This document shows positions 1 through 10,430 of a stretch of 64,000 nt of DNA, in pieces. Position numbers and translations under genes: made by a program. The stretch is from Protea cynaroides (taxonomy: Eukaryota; Streptophyta; Magnoliopsida; Proteales; Proteaceae), in NCBI GenBank assembly GCA_028583415.1, contig CM053266.1, positions 96,586,377-96,650,376 of the forward strand, written 5' to 3'. Under the pieces are notes generated by a model. The model had not been told where the DNA came from. It searched no databases and was given only the letters and a program-made list of their open reading frames with translations. The number at the start of each line of letters is the position of its first letter. Position 1 is the first letter of the stretch.

Positions 1-1157
1 GTTTGGCTGCAGTTATAACATCTCGGACCTTCAGAATTTGGCTTTGGTTGATGTTGAGTTACCGGGGTAGTCTTGGATGCAGCAGTAAAGCCTTGAGCAC
101 GGAAGGGATTAAATGTCTTGTTGTGCCCTCCGTTATAAGCATCTCCGGCTGGCCTTTTTATGCCTCTGTTCTGTGTAAAGTAACTTTCCTTCTGGCTCGA
201 TTCTATAACTCGAGTAATTTGGACAGCTTCATTATATATCTTCTTTTCCAAACCCAGAACGTGCTCTCTGATGCTTCCTCTAAGCCCCATGACAAACCTA
301 CGGGTCTTAGTGTCTTCTTCTTGCATATTAAATGGTGCAAAGAAAAACAGCTCCTCATAACGCTGTTGATATGCATCCACGGACATCTGGCCCTGATATA
401 AACTCAGGAACTCCTTCTCCATAGAATCTCTGAAGCTTCGGGGAAAATACTTCTCAAAGAAAGCTTCTTTATAAATAGCCCAAGTCAATAGGACGTGCTT
501 GGTCAATAGATAGGCCCTAGTAGATTTCCATCAATGATGTGCATCACCTTTTAGCATGAAGGTGGCACATAGTACCTTTTCTTCTTCTGTAATAGTCATC
601 ATAAGAAAGTTTCTCTCCATCTCGTCGATCCAGTGTGCTGGCCATAACGGATCAGACAGTTTACCGTTAAATTTCCTGGGCTTCATCTTCAATAATCTCT
701 CAACCATTTGAGAGTGATCCATCTGATTTTGGGGGTATGCCCCAAACATAGGTTGTGGATACTGATAATGAACCTGAGCTACTTCCAGACCTGGTACTGG
801 AATCTATGCAGCTGGTGGTTGAGGTGTTTGAGGTGTTGGGTGGTTACCCACCGGTGTTGCACTGGCTTGTCTAATCTGCATGGGTGTAGCATGTGCGGCC
901 TGGAACATAATCCCCATTGCAACTTGCATTTGAGCCTGTGCGTGTTGCATTTGTTGTAACTGCTGTGCTAAGTTCATCACCACGGTTGCTAACTCCGGTG
1001 GTGGGGGTGGCAAGTTTGTAGGATTCGCCTGAACCGGATTTTCTGGTGGTGCAACCTACGGATTTCCCTGTGCATATATATTTTCTTGACTTGTTTCCTC
1101 CACAGGTGGTGGTGGAACTGCATTTCGGCTCTGCCTAGTTACTCTACGCCCAGACAT
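1..1157 (-). pseudogene. gag: Element C gag (nucleocapsid end cut by window edge)
   Basis: Gag structural polyprotein that would assemble the virus-like particle. The start at 1157 gives MSGRRVTRQ, matching the D copy at 15150. A proline-rich and Gln-rich N-terminus follows (PPPPPELATVVMNLAQQLQQ near 1013), then the capsid-like core with DPLWPAHWIDEMER and LCATFMLKGDAHH (near 749-531), then YEELFFFAP and GLRGSIREHVLG. The start of the CCHC knuckle (CYNC) is reached at the edge. In-frame stops occur near 1059, near 803 and at 531, so the frame is broken. At least one stop (CAG to TAG) is a C-to-T change in CHG context. Family assignment is secure; the copy cannot make full-length Gag. Confidence 0.85.
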
Positions 1158-1299
1158 ATTTTCTTCTGAGAATGGGGGTGCCTAAAAATCATCAAAATAC
1201 GTGAGACAATCATGTATACTTCATGTAGGCATGCTAACCGATATAAACTTTCAAAATTTTAAGCTCATTGTATGAAAATTACTGTCTTTTCTATGCAAG

Positions 1300-1565
1300 G
1301 TCGATGGTGGGGGTCGATGATATGTTCGACCCTCAGTATTCGACCTTGGGAATAACCTGTTCTTCCCGAGAGCTGGGGGTCGATGGGTGTCCGACCCCCA
1401 GGTCCGACCCCTAGTTTTCTGTCAGATTCCTGAGAGCTGGGGGTCGATGGGTGTCCGACCCCCAGGTCCGACCCCTAGTTTTCTGTCAGATTCCCGAGAG
1501 CTGGGGAGTCGATATGGGGGTCGGTATGGGGGTCGATGATCCTGGTCGAATTGTCTGACCCCCAG
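1300..1565. repeat. GGGGGTCGA inverted-repeat array between gag and antisense ORF (element C)
   Basis: At least eight GGGGTCGA/TCGACCCC-type units in alternating orientation, such as GGGGGTCGATGG and CCGACCCCCAG. Two units are carried on a 64-bp tandem duplication (1368-1431 and 1432-1495). The array lies between the divergent gag and antisense ORF start regions. The same core appears in both arrays of this element's LTR (about 5243-5375 and 5866-5995). Confidence 0.8.
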
Positions 1566-1646
1566 ACCAAAAATCAGACTTTTAAGATCCGATTCTGGGT
1601 TCATTTCCCATCATATCTTTCCCGTTTCGATTCGTCTCTCACCTTT

Positions 1647-2161
1647 GAGTTGCTACAGTGCCACTCCGCTGTATTGATCATTTTGGTTCCGTGTTTCGAC
1701 GTCCACATCACTCCTACATGTATGTTTTCTCATTTTTACCTGTTTTTAGGTTTCCATTTCTAGGTTTTTGCCCATTTAACTTGTATTTTTCAAATTAAAC
1801 TTTTTCCAACCGTAAAAATTTGATTTTTATTGGGGGATTTTGTTATTGGTGTCTCGAGGAACGAAAGCCCTCAAAATTTTTTGAGTTTCATCGGTTGGTT
1901 ATCGAGAAACTTGAATTTTTGCTCTTTTTGCCCTAATTTGTCGAAATTTTTGATTTCTAGTAATTTCTTCAAATTGGATCCCATTAGTTAAAATTTCATA
2001 CTGTGTGAGTGTTGTAAGATATGTTAGAACTTACGTAAGTCCTCCTACCCACGTGTATGGGTGACAAGTGAGGCTTTTGGCCAACTTACGTCGTTATAAT
2101 GTCAAAATTTTGGCTTTTCTACCCTTCTAATGTACTATCTGTTTTTCTTTCTTATTTGCAG
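1647..2161 (+). promoter_or_regulatory. Antisense-ORF leader: conserved box, splice donor and acceptor (element C)
   Basis: Box GAGTTGCTACAGT starts at 1647. A candidate donor CTACAT|GTATGT follows at 1720 and the acceptor TTATTTGCAG ends at 2161, six bases before the ATG of the antisense ORF. The implied 5'-UTR intron is 442 bp. The same three signals with the same spacing are present in D, B and F, and no ORF explains the conservation. Splicing is inferred, not shown. Confidence 0.6.
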
Positions 2162-2166
2162 ATATC

Positions 2167-3600
2167 ATGGCTCGTACCAATGTACCTAGAGTTCGTGATC
2201 CTCTTCGTTTCCGTTCCAATGAAGCCGAGGCACAGTATGCCCACTTCGCTCGCAAGAAAGTAGAGGGTGGTCGTAAGGTTAACTTGGCTGAGTTAGCCCT
2301 GTTCAATGTAGAGAGGGCGTTTGGTGATATGGGATGGCTCCCTGTCATCACTTACGATGCTTGCACCTGTCCGGATTTGGTACGCCAGTTCTATTGTAAC
2401 CTCCAGGTGGTGGGGGATTACAATGATGTCGAGAGGGGTCATGAGCTGCGCATCACAAGCTATGTCAAAGGGGTGAATATTTCATTCGATTATCGACAGC
2501 TGGCTGACCTACTGGGCATTTTCTATGATGGCCCCATGGTTTACTGTGCTCCTGGAGAGCACCAGTTCTCCTCCACCGAGATGAGGGCTGAGATTGATAA
2601 TCAGCTTCTATGACCTGACCATTGGCAGATGAGGGCATGCTATATGCGTCTAGCTCCACGGGTATATTGCAAGATTATTCAGCATAACCTGATCCCGCAG
2701 AGTGGCCATTACTAGAGGGTTTCCCAACTGACCCAGTATCTGCTGTACAGCATTTGCACTAGATAGCCCGTCTGCCTTCCGTACATCATTATGCGTACTA
2801 TGATCACTGCTACGTTGCCCAGTCACACTGGCAACCTTCCGTACGGACGTATGATCACTGTTCTGCTTACCCGCTTGGGGGTTGATTTATTGGATGAGAA
2901 GATTCAAGAGAAGTCCTTCTCATCGCCTCTAGATTGTGAGGCTAATTGCAAGATGGGCATGCAGGATGCTCAGGTCAGTGATGAGGAGAGGAACGCGATG
3001 GTGTGCCCTCGCACTCACGTAGAGATAGCTGACGCTGAGGTAGCTGCCGCCGCTGCTGGAGTTCATGCGGAACCTGCTGATGACGATGACCGCATGTACA
3101 TGGATGTAGATTCGATACCACCGCCTTCACCTACGCATGCGGTTGGAGCTGGTACTACATATGCGGCTGGTCCTTCTCATGAGGCTGGTCCTTCTCATGC
3201 AGCTGGTCCTTCACACCCCCCTTCTGATATGATGAAGATGTTGCAGGAGATCAGAGGGGCTCAGCGCAGATCTGATCTGAGGATGGAGGAGTTACTAGAC
3301 GCTCAGCGTGTGAGAGTGGATGAGCTCATAGACGCCCAGCGTACATCAGACATGAGGATGGGAGAGTTACTAGACGCTCAGTGGGTGAGAGTGGATGAGC
3401 TACTAGACTCCTAGCGGACATTAGCCATGAGGATGGGAGAACTCATGGAGGCTCAGCACCGGACTGATCAGTGGGTAGCCGATCTTATAGCTAGTCTGTA
3501 GACGACCCAGACTCAGATAGATTGGTTGACTAGAGTCTATGCTGAGGACTATGACAGAGATCATGAGGCGCCGCCTCCTCCTTCGCCTCCAGCTTCATGA
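2167..3600 (+). pseudogene. Element C antisense additional ORF (plant-transposon-protein type)
   Basis: 478-codon ORF on the strand opposite gag-pol, between gag and the 5' LTR. From memory it resembles the uncharacterised 'putative plant transposon protein' domain found in many plant genomes; its function is unknown. N-terminus MARTNVPRV, then a domain with FGDMGWLPVITYDACTCPDL and LADLLGI, then an acidic patch (DDDRMYMDVDSIPPPSPTHA, near 3085-3140), and a C-terminal heptad-like region of repeated ELLDAQR units, probably coiled coil. In-frame stops sit at 2611, 2713, 2764, 3412 and 3499, but there is no frameshift over 1434 bp. At least three stops are CAG to TAG by comparison with sister copies. 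It may be a DNA-binding or accessory protein; this is inference. Confidence 0.75.
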
Positions 3601-3864
3601 TTGTATCTTTTCTCTTTCTTTGTACTACAGAGTAACTGTCCGGGTTGTGGACTGTACTCTGTTTTAGCTATGTATATACGTTTGTTTCTTTCACATTGTA
3701 TTTAAATTTGTTCTTCCTTTAATAGATGCGTTATTCTCTTTTAAATTTGGTCTCAAATATTACTTGTGCTTATAATGTGTTAGTATTACTGTTTTTACTT
3801 TTATCCTATCTCAGTTCATAATTTATCATGAATGTGTGCTAGTTCAGCGGATAAGGCCTGAGAT

Positions 3865-3876
3865 GCTCTGATACCA
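3865..3876 (-). other. Primer-binding site, initiator tRNA-Met (element C)
   Basis: On the minus strand this reads TGGTATCAGAGC, the standard 12-nt complement of plant initiator tRNA-Met, three bases from the inner end of the LTR at 3880. Confidence 0.9.
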
Positions 3877-4163
3877 AGTTGTCACACCCCAATTTTGCTC
3901 TATTCAGAATGGTGTGATGAACCACTAACAAATCAACGGTTCAACCAGGATCTCGAGTAGGCTATATCCATTTTATCTAAACCCCATACAACCATATTCA
4001 TAATCAGAGTAAATACACAATAGCGTAAGTCTTATAATAAAATAAACTGAGAATCTACTATGTTATTAATAGTTAAATAGCAATTTATTTTGTACCAACT
4101 GAGACAAATAAATATCAAATACATGTCTTTAATAAATCTAGATAAAGAAAACTAGAAATATAA

Positions 4164-4298
4164 CTAATCGAATACACATGAGTTGCACTCGCAAGAGGAG
4201 TCATGTGTATCCACATCCTCTTCCACTTCCATCGCCGCCACGTTCCCGTACACTTAAGCATTTATATAATCTTCAACAGTCGTACCTGCATCATCAAC
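4164..4298 (-). pseudogene. LTR small ORF with CxCxxC motif (element C copy)
   Basis: 135-bp reading frame near the inner end of the LTR, ending in SCECNSCVFD and a stop. It aligns without gaps to the copies in D, B, A, F and the solo LTR. This copy has one internal stop in the segment after DYINA (CTTAAG at about 4253). See the intact copies at 30048-30182 and 20543-20677. Confidence 0.55.
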
Positions 4299-5760
4299 TA
4301 AAAATATTCGACGTCGAAAGGGTAAGCACACATCACGGCTCAGTGACCAAACAAAACAATGCAACAATACATATGCATGCAATCAAATCATATCTTTTGT
4401 CCGGTTTAAAGTTTGCACTGTGCTATAGAAAGGATAGGTGGCCACCGCACCTCTATACACGAGTGTGTAGAAACGCCCAATGAAAACGGCACTGTCGCCC
4501 CACATGCACCCAGAATGGCACAATATACACCCCATGAAAAATGGTCATGGCTGTACCGATTGATACCATACCAACAAATAAACCCCTGCTGGCTAGGATT
4601 GCAAACTGGGCTCGCAACTAACCAATCCTAATGCCAAATAGTGTATCCAAGGCCTCACCCCAGCATCCCTCAGAACATCCATAGAGATAGAGCTAAGGCC
4701 CCCCGGTAGAGTCAGAGACTACAAGGACCGAGACCACCTCCCCTGATACTCTACGACATAATAGTTCTGCTAAGGTAATGGCGATACGACGACTTCAGTG
4801 GACATGACTTGAGTAGACCATGGCACAATATACACCCCATGAAGAACGGTCATGACTGTACCGGTTGATACCATCCCTACCCGCACCATATACATTGGCC
4901 AAACACAAACATTCACATGCCTATTCCTATCATCATCATCATCATCATGTTATAAACAATAAAGTAAATATGCATGAACAAATAATAGAAATATTGGATG
5001 ACATGTTGAATGAACATACAAGCATACACGCATAAAATCAATATGGCATTGGACTCAAGAAATAAAACAGTTTATTATTAACCAGTTAGTTTAGGTCTTG
5101 TTCCCTCACCTTAGCTTGTTAATAGATCTTCTTCCAAGCTTTAGAATCACCTTTATAATGTTATTATATTACTAGAAGACCTAACAAAGTCGATAGAATT
5201 TAATTAGAATTAATTCTAAATTTAAAAACCATGTTTTAACTGGGGGTCGGAGGTAGGGTCGGAGTCATGATCGACCCCTGGTGCGACCACCCCTATTCTA
5301 GACTTCCCGAACACTGGGGGTCGATGTTTAGGGTCTGGTAGGGTCGATTGGCCATCGACCCCCTGTGCGACCCCTTGTGGGTTTTGGTCAATTTTCTTCC
5401 TTTCAGTCCATTCTTCGTTTTGGGGTCCTATGGCTTGTTCCTAAAGTCCATTCTACACACATTCTATGGTATAAAACCATGAATCATTCACCTATATAGC
5501 TTTCATGAATTCCCCCATGGTTTTCCATGAAAACCTAACCATGGGTTGATGGTTTGGGACTCTCCGAGATCATACTCTCTTCATTACCTAACCTAAGGTC
5601 TGTAGAAACTCATGGAATTAGTATCCATACCTGAGAAGAATACTCCTTCTCTGCAACTCTTCTCCTTTTTGCTTTCTTCTCTTCTTCTTCTCTTCCTTTT
5701 CTTCTCTTTCTCTCAATTCAATTAGGGTTGTAAAAGGAGTGAAAGGGGCTTAGGGACGTC

Positions 5761-5770
5761 CTATTTATAG
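5761..5770 (-). promoter_or_regulatory. TATA box of element C LTR
   Basis: Reads CTATAAATAG on the minus strand, about 365 bp into the LTR. It sits just downstream of array 1 and upstream of the conserved GGACGTCC and purine-rich leader, as in element B. Confidence 0.7.
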
Positions 5771-6133
5771 AGTAAAAAATCCTAAAATAAGTCCCATTGA
5801 GTTTGGGAAAGAGTCCAACCAAAATTAGGGAACATTCCTAATTTCTGTTTCTGACGGCAACTGGGGGTTGATGAGGGGGTCGATGATCCCGTCGACTCCT
5901 AACTCCTAAAGTGTCCGACCCCCTCTGTAAAACAAGGGATCTGACTTTCTGTCTTGGGGGGTCCGACCCTCCCTTGCTGGGTATGCGACCCTCCCCTTAA
6001 TTTAAGTGTTTTTGGGGTCGATTTGATACCTGCGATCACGATCTCCTTCACGCCCTTGGTCCATTTGGCTCGACCATGATGGGTAAACTTGATTTAAGGT
6101 GGTAAGACTGGGTTAGTTTGATACGGTCTTACA

Positions 6134-6830
6134 ATAGCTATCAGGCTACTATACAGATGTCACCCTATGAAGCACTGTATGGCAGAAAGTGTCGAACTCC
6201 TTTATTTTAGAACGAAGTTAGAGAACGTAGTATTGTTGGGCCAGAATTTGTTGAAGAGAGTTGGCGCGTGGTCGACATTATCAAGGAAAGACTGAGAACT
6301 ACCCAGAATCGTCAGAAGCAATATGCAGATACTCGAAGCAGAGATCTTGAGTTCGTTGTGGGTGAAAAAGTATTCTTGAAGGTATCACCTATGCGAGGTC
6401 TGAAATGGTTCGGACAGAAAGGGAAACTAAGTCCAAGATATGTCGGGCCATATGAGATTCTAGCTAAGCGTGGAAAAGTGCATACCAGTTAGCATTACCA
6501 CCATCTATGTCAAGTGTGCATGACGTATTTCATATTTCCCTATTGAAGAAGTATGTCAAGGATCCAACGCACATTTTGACAGTAGATCTACCGAATTTGA
6601 CTGATGATTTGACATTTGAAGTAACACCAACTGAAATCACCAGCCGAAAGGTTCAACGACTACGCAACCGAGATATCTATTATGTTAAGGTCAATTGGAG
6701 AAGTAGAAACATGGAAGAAATTACATGGGAAGAAGAGAATGCCATGCGAAAGAAATACCCTCACTTATTTGATTCAGAAGGTACGTATAATTTCGAGGAC
6801 AAAATTTTTATAAGTAGGGGGGAGTTGTAA
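6134..6830 (+). pseudogene. pol: Element B first unit: integrase C-terminus and chromodomain
   Basis: C-terminal end of Pol, entered mid-integrase because element C is inserted directly upstream. It starts at SYQATIQMSPYEALYGRKCR (integrase core end), then KQYADTRSRDLEF and GDKVFLKVSP-like GEKVFLKVSP, the GPYEIL box, and finally a chromodomain-like segment with IYYVKVNWRSRNMEEITWEEE. Chromodomains in chromoviruses target integration to marked chromatin. Defects: a TAG stop near 6210 (LF*NEV) and a one-base deletion near 6480 that shifts frame. The stop codon at 6828-6830 overlaps the first bases of the LTR, as in D and in the second B unit. Confidence 0.85.
6812..6825 (+). other. Polypurine tract before central LTR of B
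   Basis: AAGTAGGGGGGAGT, directly abutting TGTAAGACCC at 6826. It is the expected plus-strand primer. Confidence 0.8.
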
Positions 6831-7188
6831 GACCCGTATTAAACTAACCCGGTCTTACCACCTTGAACCAGGTTTACCCATCATGGTTGAGCAAAATGGA
6901 CCAAGGGCGTGAAGGAGATCGTGATCCCAGGTATTAAATCAACCCAAAAACACCTAAATTAAGGGGAAGGTCGCATACCCAACAAGGGAGGGTTGGACCC
7001 CCCAAGACAGAAGGTCAGACCCCCAGTTTTACAGAGGGGGTCGGACACTATAGGAACCAGGGGTCGATGGGATCATCGACCCCCTCATTGACCCCCAGTT
7101 GCCGCCAGAAACAGAAATTAGGAAAGTTTCCTAATTTTGGTTGGACTCTTTCCAAATCTCAATGGGACTTATTTTAGGAGTTTCTATT

Positions 7189-7198
7189 CTATAAATAG
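7189..7198 (+). promoter_or_regulatory. TATA box of central B LTR
   Basis: CTATAAATAG, followed by GGACGTCCCTA and a purine-rich leader. Same position and context as in the 3' LTR of B at 28549. Confidence 0.75.
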
Positions 7199-8138
7199 GA
7201 CGTCCCTAAGCCTCTTTCACTTCTTTTACTACCCTAATTGAATTAAGAGAAAGAGAAGAGAAGGAAGAGAAGAAGAAGAGAAGCAAGGAAAAGAAGAAAG
7301 CAAAAAGGAGAAGAGTTGCGGAGAAGGAGTATTCTTCTCAGGTATGGATACTAATTCCATGAGTTTCTACAGACCTTAGGTTAGATAATGAAGAGAGTAT
7401 GATCTCGGAGAATTCCAAACCATCAACCCATGGTTAGGTTTTCATGGAAAACCATGGGGAAGTCATGAAAGCCATTTAGGTGAATGAATCATGGTTCTAG
7501 GCCATAGAACATGTGTAATATGGACTGTAGTAGCAAGCCATAGGACCCCAAACACGAAGAATGGAATGAAAGCAGAAAAATCAACAAAACCCATGGGGGG
7601 TCGCATGGGGGGTCGATGGCCAATCGACCCAACCAGACCCTGAGCGTCGACCCCCAGTGTTCGGGAAGTCCAAAATAGGGGTGGTCGCACCAGGGGTCGA
7701 TCATTACTCCGACCCTACCTCCGACCCCCAGTTAACAGTATGGTTTTTAAATTTGGAATAAATTCTAATTAAGTTCTATCGACTTTGTTAGGTCTTCTAA
7801 CAATATAATAATAATAAAAGGTGATTCTAGAGCTTGGAAGAGGATCTATTAACAAGCTAAGGTGAGGGAACAAGACCTAAACTAATTGATAAATAATAAA
7901 CTATTTTATTTCTTGAGTTCAATGCCATATTGATTCTATGCAAGTATGTTTGTACGTGCATTCAACATGTCATCCAATATCTCTATTATTTGTTCATGCA
8001 TATTTAATTTATTATTTATTACATGATGATGATGATGATGATGATAGGAATATGCATGTGAATGTTTGTGTTTGGCCAGTGTATATGGTGCGGGTAGGGA
8101 TGGTATCAACCGGTACATCGATGCCGTTTTCATCGGGG

Positions 8139-8143
8139 TATAT
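8139..8143. other. Target-site duplication of element D (left copy)
   Basis: TATAT at 8139-8143 is repeated at 20033-20037, immediately outside the D termini TGTCACACCC and GGGTCTTACA. The host LTR sequence continues across the insertion as GGGGTATAT then TGTGCC. Confidence 0.95.
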
Positions 8144-8431
8144 TGTCACACCCTAATTTTGGTCTAACCAGAATGGTGTGATGAACCGCTAATAAACCAA
8201 CGGTTCAATCAGGATCTCAAATAGGCTATCCCCGCGTTATTTGAACCTCCATACATCCATGTCATAATCAGAGTAAATACACAATAGCGGAAGTCATATA
8301 ATAAAATGAACTGAGAAACTAAATGATATTAATAATTTAATAGCAAATTATTCTGTATTCAACTGAGACATAAATATTAAATATCAAATACATGTCTGAA
8401 TAAAATCCAATTAAAGAAACCTATAAAATAT

Positions 8432-8566
8432 TTAATCAAATACATACGAGTTGCACTCGCAAGAGGAGTCGTGTGTATCCACTTCAGCTTCAACTTCCAT
8501 AGCTGCCACGTTCCCATACGCAGACGCATTCATGTAGTCTTCGACAGTATAACCTACATCATCAAC
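8432..8566 (-). CDS. LTR small ORF, CECNSY variant (element D, 3' LTR)
   Basis: 45 codons from the GTT after TTTTTA to the stop; the open frame extends further upstream to an ATG at 8626, giving 64 residues. Reads VDDVGYTVEDYMNAS, then AAMEVEAEVDTHDSSCECNS, then YVFD and stop. In this copy the third Cys of the C-x-C-x-x-C motif is Tyr. There is no known family that I recognise. The gap-free match to seven other LTR copies is the main reason to list it; translation is not shown. Confidence 0.45.
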   Translation of the reverse strand, partial: VDDVGYTVEDYMNASAYGNVAAMEVEAEVDTHDSSCECNSYVFD

Positions 8567-10060
8567 TAAAAATATTCGACGTCGAGGGGTGAGCACACAA
8601 CACGGCTCAGTGAGTAGCCAAAACAATGCAACAATACATATGCATGCAAAAAGTCAATTTCTTTGGTCCGGTTTAAAGTTTGCAGTATGCTATAGAAAGG
8701 TTGAGGTAGCCAAAGGTCGCGTTTATTGACTCCACCTCAAAACACGAGTGTGTGACGTTACCCGAAGATCACGTTTATCGTCAACTCACATGCACCCAAT
8801 CATGAACATTATATAACAAAGGTTACGTTAATTGCTATATAGTGCCATACCAACACGTAAGCCCCTATTGGCGAGGGCTGCAAACTGGGCTCGCAACTAA
8901 CCAATCCTAATGCCAAACAGTGTATCCAAGGCCTCACCCCAGCATCCCTCAGAATGTCCATAGAGATAGAGCTAAGGCCCCCCGATAGAGTCAGAGACTA
9001 CAAGGACCGAGACCACCTCCCCTGATACTCTACGACATAATAGTTCTGCTAAAGTAATGGCGATACGACGATGCCAATGCACAAGACTTGAGTTGGAAAT
9101 AGAGCTAAAGTGCTGAGACCCACCAAAGGTTAACGTTTATTGACGTTCTCATCACACCTCCCCTGATACTCGCTCGAATCAAGCACATCAACCACACACA
9201 TACAAGCACATGCCTATTCCTATCATCATCATCATCATGTTATAAACAATAAAGTAAATATGCATGAACAAGTAATAGAAATATTGGATGGCATGCTGTA
9301 TGCACATTACAAACATATTCGCATAGAATCAAACATAGCATAGGACTCAAGAAATAGAAAACAGTTTATTATTAACCAATTTAGTTTGGGGTATTGGTTC
9401 CTCACCTTAGCTTGCTATAAGATACTTTTCCAAGCTTTAAATTCACCTTTACCATGTTATTATATTGCTAGAAGACCTAACAAAATCGATAGAATTTAAT
9501 TAGAATTTATTCGAAATTAAAAACCATTCTGTCAACTGAGGGTCGATGCTAGGGTCGATGGGTCTATCGACCCTCCCTTCTTTCTGGACATCCCGAATGC
9601 TGAGGGTCGATGGTCAGAAACACCTAGGGTCGGATGGTCATCGACCCTGGGTGCGACCCTCGGTGCACTCTGGTTTAATTTCCACTTTTTAATCCATTCT
9701 TCGTGTTTGGGGTCCTATGGTTTGTTCCCACATTCCATTAAACATTCATTCCATGGTCTGAAACCATGAATCATCCTCCAAGATGGCTTTCATGCATTCT
9801 CCTAGGGTTTTCCATGAAAACCTAACCATGGATGGATGGTTTGGGTTTCTCCGAGATCACTCTCTCTCCAATAACTATCCTAAGGTCTGTAGAAACGCAT
9901 AGAATTAGTATCCATACCTGAGAAGATTAATCTTTCTCTGTAACTCTTCTCCTTTTTGCTAGGTTCTCTTCCTGGCCTCTCTTCTTCCTCTTTTCCTTCT
10001 CCTCTCTTTCTCTCAATTCAATTAGGGTTGTGAAAGGAGTGAAAATGGCTTAGGGACGTC

Positions 10061-10070
10061 CTTTAAATAG
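10061..10070 (-). promoter_or_regulatory. TATA-like box of D 3' LTR
   Basis: CTATTTAAAG on the minus strand, at the place of CTATAAATAG in B and C and followed by the same GGACGTCC. The matching site in the D 5' LTR is 19666-19675. Confidence 0.6.
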
Positions 10071-10430
10071 ACTAGGAACATCCTAAATAAGTCCCATTAA
10101 GATTTGGAAAGAATCCCAATCGAAAAATATAGAAATTTCTTAATTTCTATATTCGGCAGGAACCGAGGGTCGATGGGAGGGTCGATGATCCCGTTGACCC
10201 TAGGGTCTTAAGCTGTCCGACCCTCCCTCCAAAACCGAGGGTCAGACTTTCTGTTTTGGGAGGTCCGACCCTGCTTAGCTGGGTATGCGACCCTTCCCCT
10301 ATTTTAAGTGTTTTTGGGTCGATTTGATACTTGGGATCTCGATCTCCTTCACGCCCTTGGTCCATTTGACTCGACCATGATGGGTAAACCTGGTTCAAGG
10401 TGGTAAGACCGGGTTAGATTGACACGGGTC

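Larger units (their letters stand above)
1..6133 (-). mobile_element. Element C: Ty3/gypsy chromovirus, truncated by window edge
   Basis: Minus-oriented LTR retrotransposon of which only the 5' half is in the window: gag (1-1157), antisense ORF (2167-3600, plus strand), primer-binding site (3865-3876) and the 5' LTR (3880-6133). It ends in TGTAAGACC..GTGTGACA-type termini. The base after the LTR (6134) resumes the integrase reading frame of element B, so C was inserted into B. The expected 5-bp target duplication would be ATAGC at 6134-6138, but its partner lies off the left edge. Gag and antisense ORF both carry stop codons, so this copy is not autonomous. Confidence 0.9.
3880..6133 (-). repeat. 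5' LTR of element C
   Basis: 2254-bp LTR. On the minus strand it starts TGTAAGACC at 6133 and ends GTGTGACA at 3880. It holds a TATA box (5761-5770), array 1 (about 5866-5995, upstream of TATA), a purine-rich leader, array 2 (about 5243-5375), an ATC trinucleotide tract (about 4931-4949) and the CxCxxC small ORF (4164-4298). A stretch of about 65 bp around GGCACAATATACACCCCATG is present twice (about 4515-4575 and 4819-4875). No other gene is seen. Confidence 0.9.
6826..8143 (+). repeat. Central (shared) LTR of element B, left part
   Basis: First 1318 bp of the LTR, starting TGTAAGACCC. Contains array 1 (about 6968-7105), TATA box (7189-7198), purine-rich leader (about 7238-7330), array 2 (about 7594-7730) and a GAT tract (8024-8045). 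Interrupted at 8143 by element D; the last five bases TATAT are the target duplication. By eye this LTR is closer to the LTR of C than to the 3' LTR of B at 28187. Confidence 0.9.

Noticed and set aside
1300..1565. Array of repeats and spacers resembling a CRISPR
   Set aside because: Repeats are short, in both orientations and irregularly spaced, and the surrounding elements are plant retrotransposons.
3865..3876. tRNA gene fragments at the primer-binding sites
   Set aside because: Only the 12-nt complement to the tRNA 3' end is present; no cloverleaf in the flanks.
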